Source: CAIKXD01 sp035439485
GTDB taxonomy: Bacteria > Bacteroidota > Bacteroidia > UBA4408
Reading direction: 5' to 3'
Assembly (NCBI GenBank): GCA_035439485.1
Contig: DAORKI010000002.1
Coordinates: 71,909-135,908 of the forward strand
DNA length: 64,000 nt
In this document: positions 16,962 to 25,109 of the stretch, piece after piece
Numbering within the stretch: the stretch's first letter is position 1
Layout: each line of letters opens with the position of its first letter
The notes under the pieces: model-generated
The model's database searches: none
Told to the model about the DNA's origin: nothing
What the model saw: the letters and a program-made list of their open reading frames with translations, nothing else
Translations under genes and position numbers: made by a program

Positions 16962-17396
16962 TTTAAATAAAATAAATTGTGTTGTAAATATTCATACAAA
17001 AATATTGATAAAAACAGGGCAAAAAATATGTTTAATTTTTTTTAACCCATAATACCGATGCGAAATAAGTAATAGCCCAAATTTGCTTCACTAAATTTGT
17101 GCTAAACTTCTTTTCTATCGGCATTTACCACTGTATGAATTATAAATTATTGGTATAATATATAATTCACATTGGTATAACAGCTTATTTTATAATACAA
17201 TTTATCTCATTTTTTTATATATTTTAATTTGTTAATAAAGCACTCGTTTTAATGTATTGAAACCATAGAAACAATTGAGTATAAAGGCAACATGAACGGT
17301 AAAGCGTTCCATGGTATTTATCTTAATTCAATTTTATCATAAACAACAATTGCTTTGGTAACATATAAAATTTCAAAGCTTTATATAAATTTGTAA
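16962..17396. other. Intergenic region with AATACCGAT-type inverted repeats
   Basis: About 430 nt with no supported gene. AATACCGAT (17051-17059) is followed 57 nt on by ATCGGCATT (17117-17125), an inverted copy with one mismatch. Two further ATTGGTATAA copies follow near 17150 and 17171. The rest is AT-rich without clear terminators or promoters. Confidence 0.4.
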
Positions 17397-18620
17397 TTAA
17401 GTATTGAGTTGTGCAGCAATATAGGCAGTAGTCCAAGCAGCCTGAAAATTGAATCCGCCAGTAATTCCATCAATATTTAATACTTCGCCTGCAAAATATA
17501 GTTGTGGAACGCTTTTACATTGCATGTTTTTAAAATTCACTTCTTTTAAATCTATTCCTCCACAGGTTACAAATTCTTCTTTAAATGTTGTTTTACCTTT
17601 TATATGAAAAAGGTGTTTACAAAAATACTGACAATAGGCTTCAATAGCTTTGTTATTGGTTTCGGCTAACTTTTTGTTTTCTTGAATCATTACTTGTTCC
17701 AACAAATATTCATGTAATCTTTTAGGAATATTTAATTCATGATATAAACTTGACCATATTTTAGAAGTACTGTTTTTTAATTGAATTAGAAAAGCCTTTA
17801 AGGATTCCGCATTATAATAGCTGTTCCAATTTACTGTTATTTCGAAATTGTAATTCATACTCGCTAGTTGTTTAGCTGCAAAAGCCGAAAGTTTAAGCAC
17901 AGCAGGTCCGCTAAATCCCCAATGAGTTATTAAAAAAGGCCCTTGGTTTTTAAAATTTGTGTTATTAATAGAAACTTCGGCATTTGGGACGCTCAGTCCC
18001 ATAAGTTTTGTAATTTTTTTATCAACCAAATTAAAGGTAAATAACGAAGGAATTGGATTAATGACATTTAAATTAAAAGTTGATAAAAAATGAAAACCTG
18101 CCTTGTTATTAAATCCCCCGCATGTAACTATTACATGAGTTGCACTTATGGTGTTTCCTGATTTCAATTGCAATTCAAAAATCTGTCCTTTTTTTTGCAT
18201 ATCAATCACCTCGCAACTAAGATGAACTTTCACTCCTAATTCTGATTGTTTTTTTTCAAAACAGTTAATAATTGTTTGAGCACTGTTGCTTTCAGGAAAC
18301 ATCCTATTATCAGCTTCAGCATGCAATGCAATATGCTCATTTTTGAACCACTTTATAGTATCTTTAACACTAAACTGATGAAATGCTTGCAATAATTCTT
18401 TTTCACCTCTTGGATAATTTTTACTGAGTTGCGTAATATCAAAACATTGATGCGTTACATTACATCTTCCACCTCCACTGACTTTTACTTTTTGTAGTGT
18501 TTTGCTGGTTTTTTCAAGGATTATTACTTTAGCTTCAGGAAAATTTTGGGCTGCGTTAATTGCAGCAAAGTACCCTGCGGCTCCTCCTCCAATAACTACA
18601 ATTGATTTTGTTTGCAACAT
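17397..18620 (-). CDS. BaiN/RdsA-family NAD(P)/FAD-dependent oxidoreductase (HI0933-like)
   Basis: A 407-residue flavoprotein. The FAD-binding Rossmann loop is VVIGGGAAGYFAAI at the N-terminus, followed by LEKTSKTLQKVKVSGGGRCN, the diagnostic block of the HI0933/YhiN/BaiN family, and a C-terminal FAD block (LYFAGEVLNIDGITGGFNFQ). An inserted domain lies between about residues 190 and 340. Family members include a bile-acid 7-dehydroxylation reductase, but most, like this one, have unknown substrates. It is a single leftward gene. Confidence 0.92.
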   Translation of the reverse strand: MLQTKSIVVIGGGAAGYFAAINAAQNFPEAKVIILEKTSKTLQKVKVSGGGRCNVTHQCFDITQLSKNYPRGEKELLQAFHQFSVKDTIKWFKNEHIALHAEADNRMFPESNSAQTIINCFEKKQSELGVKVHLSCEVIDMQKKGQIFELQLKSGNTISATHVIVTCGGFNNKAGFHFLSTFNLNVINPIPSLFTFNLVDKKITKLMGLSVPNAEVSINNTNFKNQGPFLITHWGFSGPAVLKLSAFAAKQLASMNYNFEITVNWNSYYNAESLKAFLIQLKNSTSKIWSSLYHELNIPKRLHEYLLEQVMIQENKKLAETNNKAIEAYCQYFCKHLFHIKGKTTFKEEFVTCGGIDLKEVNFKNMQCKSVPQLYFAGEVLNIDGITGGFNFQAAWTTAYIAAQLNT

Positions 18621-18913
18621 ATTTACAAAGTTCTGTTTTTATTTGAATTAAAACTTCAAAAATTTTATTAATAGATGTCACTTCTAAATATTCTAATTTC
18701 TTTTTAATATTAAATCAATTGAAATAATAATATTTGAATCATAATTTCATGAAGTTACAAAAGCTAAGTATATATTTTTCCTCATCATTATAGTTGCACT
18801 TTGGCTGAAAATGAATCACTACACAAATAAAAGGACATTGACCTGATATTGCCGCTTTAAATAATTGGTATTAAAGTTAGTTACTCTTGTTACATAAATA
18901 AAATTCAAAAAAA
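18621..18913. other. Intergenic region, no feature recognised
   Basis: About 290 nt of AT-rich sequence between the flavoprotein gene start and the csp terminator. I find no open frame longer than a few dozen codons and no clear -33/-7 pair for the flavoprotein gene. Confidence 0.4.
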
Positions 18914-18937
18914 AGCCCTCGCAAATTTGCGAGGGCT
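18914..18937 (-). terminator. Intrinsic terminator of the cold-shock gene
   Basis: A perfect 24-nt palindrome (AGCCCTCGCAAA then its complement TTTGCGAGGGCT) is preceded on the plus strand by a run of A. On the minus strand this is a strong GC-rich hairpin followed by eight T. It lies 25 nt after the stop of the cold-shock gene. Confidence 0.88.
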
Positions 18938-18961
18938 CTAAAAATTGTGGTATCAATATAA

Positions 18962-19153
18962 TTAAGCCTTCTTAACGTTTACTGCGTTTAAACCACGTTT
19001 GCCTTCAGTAATGTCGAATGTTACAGCGTCATCTTGTTTAATTTGATCAACTAAACCAGTTACATGTACAAATACTTCTTCATTTGTAGCATCGTCTTTA
19101 ATAAATCCAAATCCTTTGGTAGCATTAAAGAATTTTACTTTTCCTGTTTTCAT
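18962..19153 (-). CDS. Cold-shock domain protein (CspA family)
   Basis: A 63-residue single cold-shock domain that binds single-stranded RNA/DNA and melts RNA structure. RNP1 is KGFGFIKDD and RNP2 is VFVHV; the chain starts MKTGKVKFFNATKG and ends LNAVNVKKA. The start at 19153 is supported because a TTTG-N18-TATTTTTG promoter lies at 19212-19183. A longer in-frame start at 19204 would fall inside that promoter. The gene has its own strong terminator, so it is monocistronic. Confidence 0.95.
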   Translation of the reverse strand: MKTGKVKFFNATKGFGFIKDDATNEEVFVHVTGLVDQIKQDDAVTFDITEGKRGLNAVNVKKA

Positions 19154-19182
19154 AATAAATTTAATAATTAATAATAATGCAG

Positions 19183-19212
19183 CAAAAATAATGTTTTTAT
19201 TCAATTAGCAAA
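19183..19212 (-). promoter_or_regulatory. Promoter of the cold-shock gene
   Basis: On the minus strand: TTTG (19212-19209), 18 nt, TATTTTTG (19190-19183). It fully matches the Bacteroidota consensus. The predicted start of transcription is near 19176, about 23 nt before the ATG. Confidence 0.75.
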
Positions 19213-19256
19213 TTTTATTTGAAAAATAACGCATTTCATCGCCTTAAAAGCCAATA

Positions 19257-19287
19257 TTGTAGCATTAGAATAAATTTTTTATCTTTG
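19257..19287 (+). promoter_or_regulatory. Promoter of the cobalamin riboswitch transcript
   Basis: TTG at 19257-19259, 20 nt, then TATCTTTG at 19280-19287, a full Bacteroidota-type promoter. Transcription would begin a few bases later, exactly where the riboswitch aptamer starts. Confidence 0.75.
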
Positions 19288-19482
19288 CGGTGCTTTGGTT
19301 TTTGAGGTAATTATATTTATTTCAAAATTAAAAGGGAATACTGTGTGAATCAGTAACAGTTCCCGCTGCTGTAAGCTTTAATTGTTTTGAACAAACAATT
19401 TTTGGTAATCATTGTCACTTATTAGTTTAAAGACTAATTGGGAAGACACCAATAAAGTAAGTCAGAAGACCTGCCATTGCAA
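19288..19482 (+). ncRNA. Cobalamin (AdoCbl/B12) riboswitch
   Basis: The conserved core of the class is readable in order. AAAAGGGAA is at about 19330-19338, followed by GTGTGAATCAGTAACAG. CCCGCTGCTGTAAG follows at 19362-19375. A B12-box-like segment (TTGTCACTTA) is near 19413, then TTGGGAAGAC and finally GTCAGAAGACCTGCC ending near 19475. Cobalamin binding to this aptamer normally lowers expression of the downstream gene. About 140 nt separate it from the ATG at 19624, enough for an expression platform; a C-rich tract at 19559-19564 may take part. The regulated gene is the DUF4465 protein. Confidence 0.92.
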
Positions 19483-19623
19483 AAATAGATGAACAGCTTC
19501 GGGAAGAAAGCAGGATATCAGTTTGAGATTGAGTCTAATTGTCAATTCGAATTTATAGCCCCCCTTTCAGTTGTTGTTTTGCAAGATTTTAAATTAATAA
19601 ATTACTTATCTAAATAAAACAAA

Positions 19624-20637
19624 ATGAAAAAAATAATTACTCTCTTACTATTCTTAAGTGTTATTGGATTTACAAAAGCCAATGCACAAATTGTGTCTGA
19701 TTTTGACTCTTTATTATTGCCTATGCCACCTCAAGGTGCTTATTGGGATGGTAGTGATTTATCGGGTGGCTTTGTAAGTGGTGGTATGTATTTTAATAAC
19801 AGTTATGATACATCATTTGGTGGATTTTGGTCAAGTGGATTTGCTTACTCTTCAAGAGTTGATTCGGTTACATCTGGTTACACCAATTTATATGCAGCAA
19901 AGACTGCATCTGGATTTGCTGGATCTTCTAATTATGCTGTGGTGCAACAAAATGCTGTTGCTCGCACCAATAATCCATTTCCAACTATGGTTATCCATGG
20001 TTTTTATGTAACTAATGGAACTTATGCCTACAATAGTATGCGTGATGGAGATACATTTGCACGTAAATTTGGTGACACCACTGGTACCAATAGTGGTTTA
20101 CCTCAAGGCAATTATCCCGATTATTTTAAGCTCACTGTAAAGTCATATGTAGGAGGAGTTCTAAGTAATGATAGTGTTGAATTTTATTTGGCTGATTATA
20201 GATTCTCAAATGATAGTTTAGATTACATTGTTAATACCTGGGAATGGGTTGATTGCAGTATTTTGCAGGTTTTTGACAGTTTGCTATTTACCTTAAGTTC
20301 ATCAGACAATGGCGCATTTGGAATGAATACGCCAGCATTTTTTTGTATTGATAATTTAGTTATTGATGTAACTGTAGGTAGTAAAGTGGCAATAAAAAAG
20401 GAAAACTCACCTTATGTATTCCCTAATCCAGCAAGTCAATTTATAAATATTAAAAACCTAGAAAATAGCATTAATAGTTCATTTGCAATATACAATTTAC
20501 AGGGTTGCAAGATAGATGAACAAAACAATGTGAATTTGAAAGATGCAATAAATATAGATAATTTAGCACCAGGTATTTACTATCTTAAACTATTAAATAA
20601 TACCAGTGCTGAACAAATTAAATTTGTAAAACAATAG
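19624..20637 (+). CDS. DUF4465 protein with T9SS sorting domain, B12-riboswitch controlled
   Basis: A 337-residue exported protein. It has a signal peptide (MKKIITLLLFLSVIGFTKANAQ), a DUF4465 domain over about 25-250 (FDSLLLPMPPQGAYWDGSD, GGFVSGGMYFNNSYD, FGGFWSSGFAYSS, WEWVDCSIL, FFCIDNLVID), and a T9SS type A C-terminal sorting domain from about 265 (YVFPNPASQFI ... LAPGIYYLKLL ... KFVKQ). It lies directly behind the cobalamin riboswitch. A DUF4465-type surface protein of gut Bacteroides (BtuH, from memory) binds vitamin B12. The riboswitch makes a corrinoid-capture role likely here, although export is by T9SS rather than by a lipid anchor. No btuB transporter gene is adjacent; a 211-nt gap precedes the next gene. 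Confidence 0.88.
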   Translation: MKKIITLLLFLSVIGFTKANAQIVSDFDSLLLPMPPQGAYWDGSDLSGGFVSGGMYFNNSYDTSFGGFWSSGFAYSSRVDSVTSGYTNLYAAKTASGFAGSSNYAVVQQNAVARTNNPFPTMVIHGFYVTNGTYAYNSMRDGDTFARKFGDTTGTNSGLPQGNYPDYFKLTVKSYVGGVLSNDSVEFYLADYRFSNDSLDYIVNTWEWVDCSILQVFDSLLFTLSSSDNGAFGMNTPAFFCIDNLVIDVTVGSKVAIKKENSPYVFPNPASQFINIKNLENSINSSFAIYNLQGCKIDEQNNVNLKDAINIDNLAPGIYYLKLLNNTSAEQIKFVKQ

Positions 20638-20848
20638 TTACTAATTTTAGCTGATTTGCATTTATTGCCCAAAAATATCTAGTTGGTATATATCACTTGC
20701 CTAATTTATTTTATTTGCTGCTTCATTAATATAATATTTATTGAGCATAAAATTAGGGTTTGATTACACAAATTTTGAATGTAAAATGTTCAAATAATTT
20801 CAATTTGCTAAGTTTTATTTATAACTTTAGGCAATAAAATAATTTATC

Positions 20849-22660
20849 ATGAAAAGAAATTTACTTCACCTAGCCTTGGTTTTTGTTTGTATTTCGAATT
20901 TGTATGCTGCCTCTGGTGGGCCTGACACCTATGGATATATTTGGAAAGATAGCAATGAACCAGGTGGTCCACTTTACACTTGGATTGACATTACTAACCT
21001 ACCTGGTACTATTCAAGTTTCAGGTTTGAGTGATGATAACAACTCAGGTCCTTACCCTATTGGATTTAATTTTCAGTTTTATTGGTACAGTGTTTCGCAA
21101 TTTTGGGTTGGTTCAAATGGATATGTGGCTTTCAACAATAGTCAAATTTCATCTCCTTTTCCCACCATTCCAACAACAGCACAACCCAATAATTTTGTTG
21201 CTCCTTTTGCAGCAGATTTAAATTTTGATGGTGCATCAAATACGGGTACCGTTCATTATTGGACCAATACAAATAATGATACCCTCATTGTAAGTTACGA
21301 TAGCGTTCCATTTTGGAGTGCATCAGCAGCTAATGGCTATATCAATGGTGCAAATTCTTTTCAAATAATTTTCAGCCAAGTTGATAGCTCCATTACATTT
21401 CAGTATAAATTACAATCAGGAACATCAGGAACCACAACCAATTTTTTAAGTATTGGTATTGAAAACAATTCTGGAAATATAGGTTTACAACATTCAACCG
21501 GACAATATCCTGTAAACAATTATGCTGTAAAATATTATTACCCTAGCAATTCAACCTACCAAGTAAGCGATGCAGCTGTTTTATGGAATAATAATCAAGA
21601 AACGGGTGCAAAGTTTTTATTAAATAATGGCCCAGCTTTTAGCTTGACTTCCACAATTAAAAATACTGGCAATCAAAATTTAAGTCCTTTTAATGTTCAA
21701 TCACAAGTATTAGATGCATCTAATACAGTAATAGTTACTTCAAGCACTACAGCTACTGTAAACAACCCTAGCGATGAACAACTCATAACCCAAAACAATA
21801 CTTTTACACCCACTGCTAATGGAACTTATAGTTTTGTTTCAAGTACACAATTAACAGGTGACGCCACCCCAAGTAACAATAGCAAAACTATGGAAATAGT
21901 GGTTGTTGACACCAATAGTGTTTTAGTAAATTTACAATATTGTGATAACACAAGTGAAGGTCCAGGACTCAGTTGGCAAGGTGGCAATGGCGGTGTGGGA
22001 GTTTATTTTGAGCCTCCATTTAGTCCATTTGTAATTCAACGATTAGAATACTTTATTGTTTCAGATCCACAAGCAGTTGGTTTTACAGCTAAAGTTAACG
22101 CAAACGATGGCATAAACAACTCTCCAGGCACTGAGTTGCTTAGTATTTCGGTACCTAATTCATCTATTACTGCAAATAGCTGGAATCAAGTTTTATTAGG
22201 AAGTCCTTTAACCGTAAATGATACTGGTGTTTACGTTTCATGGATAATGAATGGAGATGGAATCACCATTGGTCAGGATGAAACATTGCCATTAAGTAAT
22301 CAAACCTTTGAAGTTTTAGGTGCAGGCTGGGCTATAAATCGTTATCGCGAAATAGAAGATATCATGATCAGAATGGTGGTGAGCACACCAACTGGAGCAC
22401 TTACTAATTTAAAAGAATTCGAAAACAAAAGTGCTAATAATATTTTCCCAATACCATTCAGCAATCAATTGAATTTAAAATTAAAAGATGCAGTACAAAA
22501 TGTAAATATTTATAATTCAACTGGACAATTAATTACATCATTTAATAGTTATGGCGCTAAAATTTACAACGTTGATACTTCAAACTGGCCATCGGGAGTT
22601 TATTTGGTACAAATAATGGAGTCAAACCACGTTAGCACACAAAAAATGGTTAAGGAATAG
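20849..22660 (+). CDS. Secreted T9SS C-terminal-domain protein, unknown function
   Basis: A 603-residue exported protein with a signal peptide (MKRNLLHLALVFVCISNLYA). An N-terminal region of about 220 residues has strands such as YPIGFNFQFYWYSVSQFWVGSNGYV and FVAPFAADLNFDG (quoted in part: FWVGSNGYVAFNN, APFAADLNFDG). A CARDB-like segment around 250-350 (FSLTSTIKNTGNQNLSPFNV) follows, then a further beta domain. It ends in a T9SS type A sorting domain (NIFPIPFSNQL ... WPSGVYLVQIM). The N-terminal block with G-x-x-FPIGF/NF-F and V-G-S-N-G is common in large Bacteroidota surface proteins. No enzymatic motif is seen; adhesion or structural roles are plausible. Confidence 0.8.
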   Translation: MKRNLLHLALVFVCISNLYAASGGPDTYGYIWKDSNEPGGPLYTWIDITNLPGTIQVSGLSDDNNSGPYPIGFNFQFYWYSVSQFWVGSNGYVAFNNSQISSPFPTIPTTAQPNNFVAPFAADLNFDGASNTGTVHYWTNTNNDTLIVSYDSVPFWSASAANGYINGANSFQIIFSQVDSSITFQYKLQSGTSGTTTNFLSIGIENNSGNIGLQHSTGQYPVNNYAVKYYYPSNSTYQVSDAAVLWNNNQETGAKFLLNNGPAFSLTSTIKNTGNQNLSPFNVQSQVLDASNTVIVTSSTTATVNNPSDEQLITQNNTFTPTANGTYSFVSSTQLTGDATPSNNSKTMEIVVVDTNSVLVNLQYCDNTSEGPGLSWQGGNGGVGVYFEPPFSPFVIQRLEYFIVSDPQAVGFTAKVNANDGINNSPGTELLSISVPNSSITANSWNQVLLGSPLTVNDTGVYVSWIMNGDGITIGQDETLPLSNQTFEVLGAGWAINRYREIEDIMIRMVVSTPTGALTNLKEFENKSANNIFPIPFSNQLNLKLKDAVQNVNIYNSTGQLITSFNSYGAKIYNVDTSNWPSGVYLVQIMESNHVSTQKMVKE

Positions 22661-22671
22661 AATGTAGGAAA

Positions 22672-23022
22672 ATGAATGTGGAGGAAATTAGAAATTATTG
22701 TTTAACTAAAAAAGGGGTAACAGAGAGTTTTCCTTTCGACAATGACACATTGGTTTTTAAATTATTAGATAAAATGTTTCTTTTAATTTCGTTAGAAAAG
22801 CAACCAGTTAGTTTTAATGCCAAATGTAATCCTGAAAAAGCAATACTACTCAGAGAACAATTTCCCAATTTTATTTTGCCTGGTTATCACATGAATAAAA
22901 CTCATTGGAATACCATAATAGTAAATGAAACCTTAGGTTGGCAATTGGTTAAGGAACAAATTGATTCTTCTTATGAGTTAATACTAAAAAGTTTGCCAAA
23001 ATCAAAACAATTAATGCTCTAA
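22672..23022 (+). CDS. MmcQ/YjbR family protein
   Basis: A 116-residue cytoplasmic protein of the MmcQ/YjbR (CyaY-like, double-wing DNA-binding) family. Family features include the N-terminal CLTKKGVTESFPFDNDTLVFK block, the strand MFLLISLEKQPVSFNAKC and the conserved PGYHMNKTHWNTI near residue 80. The biochemical role is not settled in the family. It starts 11 nt after the T9SS gene and may share its transcript. Its 3' end overlaps the convergent xseB by 12 nt. Confidence 0.88.
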   Translation: MNVEEIRNYCLTKKGVTESFPFDNDTLVFKLLDKMFLLISLEKQPVSFNAKCNPEKAILLREQFPNFILPGYHMNKTHWNTIIVNETLGWQLVKEQIDSSYELILKSLPKSKQLML

Positions 23023-23214
23023 ATTATCTATTGCTTTTTGATACTCTTCTTCTGTTTGCCTTAATTTTTCCTTGCAAAATGAAATTAACTCGTTGGCTCT
23101 TGTTATTTTTTTCGATAATTCATCTAAGGCAGTATTATCTTGTTCAATATCTTTAACAATGTTGCTCAATTCTTGAAAAGCATTTTCGTAATTTAGTTTT
23201 GATTTTTTTTCCAT
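23011..23214 (-). CDS. xseB: Exodeoxyribonuclease VII small subunit
   Basis: XseB is the small helical subunit that binds XseA to form exonuclease VII. The 67-residue protein MEKKSKLNYENAFQELSNIV begins with the family block and continues QDNTALDELSKKITRANELI and CKEKLRQTEEEYQK. I take the ATG at 23214, which lies 4 nt after the ClC stop; an upstream start at 23238 would overlap that gene. xseA is not adjacent. The gene overlaps the tail of the convergent yjbR-like gene. Confidence 0.9.
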   Translation of the reverse strand: MEKKSKLNYENAFQELSNIVKDIEQDNTALDELSKKITRANELISFCKEKLRQTEEEYQKAIDNLEH

Positions 23215-23218
23215 AAAA

Positions 23219-25000
23219 TTATTCAATACTGTAATCAATTAATTTGTTTCTATAATTTGAAAATATGCTCGATTTAGAAATAAATCCTACATACTCACCA
23301 TTATTAATTACTGGTAAATTCCAAGCTCCTGTTTCGTCAAATTTTTTCATCACACTCTCCATAGGTTCAAAAGGTGCAACAATTTCAGGAGGCATGCTCA
23401 TCAGTTCTTTAACCAATACTTTTTCATATAGATCATGCTTAAAAATAACTTCTCTTACATTGTCGAGCACGATAATTCCAAGTAATTTATTTTGAAGATT
23501 AACTACCGGAAAAATATTACGTTTAGAGCTCGATATGATCTTAACAAATTCACCTAAAGTTTGCGTAGGAAATACTTTAATAAAATCTGATTCAACCAAT
23601 CTTGATGTAGAAATAGTGGTTAATATGTTTTTATCTTTATCGCTAGTAAACATAAGGCCTGATGAAGCTAATTTTTTAGCATCCATACTAAACTTTTCGA
23701 AATGTTTGCTAATGGCATAACTAATAGAAGAAACTATCATTAAAGGGATTAACAAATTATACCCACCAGTTATTTCTGCAATTAAAAACAAAGCAGTAAG
23801 AGGCGCATGATAAAGCCCACTTAAAATTCCCGCCATTCCAACCAAAGTAAAATTACTCTCAGGTAAAGTAGTTAGACTCGACAAATTAATAAATCGTGAA
23901 AAAACAAAACCTGCATAGGCGCCAACAAATAAGGATGGTGCAAAATTTCCTCCATTTCCACCACTTCCAAGAGTTATTGATGTGGCAAAAACTTTTAATA
24001 ACATGGTAATGGTAATTAACATCAAAACAATCCACTTATTAGTAGTAAAATCTTTTAAGATACTGTTCTCAAAAAGCTTTTCGGTGTTTGTTGATGCTAA
24101 TAATTTAATACTTGTATAGCCTTCCCCAAAAAGACCTGGAAAAAATAAAATGAGTATAGCAAGCATTGCGCCTGCAAGAAAAACTTTTTTATATGCTCCT
24201 ATATTTAAACCTGCTAACCAATGTTCAAGCTTCAAAAACACTCTTTGATGATACACTGCTAAAAGGCCTGTTAAAATGCCTAACAAAACATAAAATGGGA
24301 CATTGATATAGTTAAACAAACTACTTTGTGGAAACGAAAATAATATTTCATCCTTTAAAAATACTTTTGAAATCAATGCACCTGTTGCGGCAGCAATAAT
24401 AAGAGGGGTAAATGCTGAAATACTGATGTCGAGAAGCAGTACTTCCAATGCAAACAATACTCCTGCAATAGGTGCATTAAATGCAGTTCCTATTCCCGCT
24501 GCGACTCCACACGCTAATAAAAGCGTTCTTTCTTTATAATCAAGCCGATAGGTTTTAGCGTAATTAGAGCCAAAGGCTGCACCTGTAACTACAATTGGAG
24601 CTTCTAATCCTGCTGAACCGCCCAATCCAACAGTTAAGCCACTAGTAAGCACTTGAGCATACATTTGCTCACGAGGAATAATGCTTGACTTTTTAGCAAT
24701 AGCATAGTGAATTGGTGGCAGCCCTTTTTCAAGTTTTCCCTTCAGTATTTTTTTTTTAGCCCAAACTGTTAGAAAAATACCTAATACTGGCAAAATCAAA
24801 TACAAGTATTTTAAACTTACCATGGGCTTGTAAGTAGCCAAAGTAAAAATTAAATGAACAAAACTTTTAAGGATAATTGCTGCTAAACCTGCGGATAACC
24901 CAACCAGAATGGCCGAAAACAAAATAAACTGCTTTTTGCTCAATTGACTTTGAGCTAAAATTATTAATTTATTCAGTTGTTGAATCCAATCCCACTTCAT
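23219..25000 (-). CDS. ClC-type chloride channel/antiporter with CBS domains
   Basis: A 593-residue ClC protein: about 430 residues of membrane helices followed by two CBS domains (about 455-590). Selectivity-filter blocks are visible: GLGGSAGLEAPIV around 125-137 with the gating glutamate Glu133, GTAFNAPIAGVLFALEV, and LGSGGNGGNFAPSLFVGA. The retained gating glutamate is compatible with either a channel or a Cl-/H+ antiporter. The CBS pair usually senses adenine nucleotides. xseB follows after 4 nt, so they are likely co-transcribed. Confidence 0.93.
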   Translation of the reverse strand: MKWDWIQQLNKLIILAQSQLSKKQFILFSAILVGLSAGLAAIILKSFVHLIFTLATYKPMVSLKYLYLILPVLGIFLTVWAKKKILKGKLEKGLPPIHYAIAKKSSIIPREQMYAQVLTSGLTVGLGGSAGLEAPIVVTGAAFGSNYAKTYRLDYKERTLLLACGVAAGIGTAFNAPIAGVLFALEVLLLDISISAFTPLIIAAATGALISKVFLKDEILFSFPQSSLFNYINVPFYVLLGILTGLLAVYHQRVFLKLEHWLAGLNIGAYKKVFLAGAMLAILILFFPGLFGEGYTSIKLLASTNTEKLFENSILKDFTTNKWIVLMLITITMLLKVFATSITLGSGGNGGNFAPSLFVGAYAGFVFSRFINLSSLTTLPESNFTLVGMAGILSGLYHAPLTALFLIAEITGGYNLLIPLMIVSSISYAISKHFEKFSMDAKKLASSGLMFTSDKDKNILTTISTSRLVESDFIKVFPTQTLGEFVKIISSSKRNIFPVVNLQNKLLGIIVLDNVREVIFKHDLYEKVLVKELMSMPPEIVAPFEPMESVMKKFDETGAWNLPVINNGEYVGFISKSSIFSNYRNKLIDYSIE

Positions 25001-25109
25001 TATACAAAAGTAAAAGCATTCGTGAATAAAATAAATTTATTCTCTTGCATTAAATATAATAAGCACTTAATTGAATTACTTCAAACTCACTTTAGGCTTT
25101 AAGATTTAC

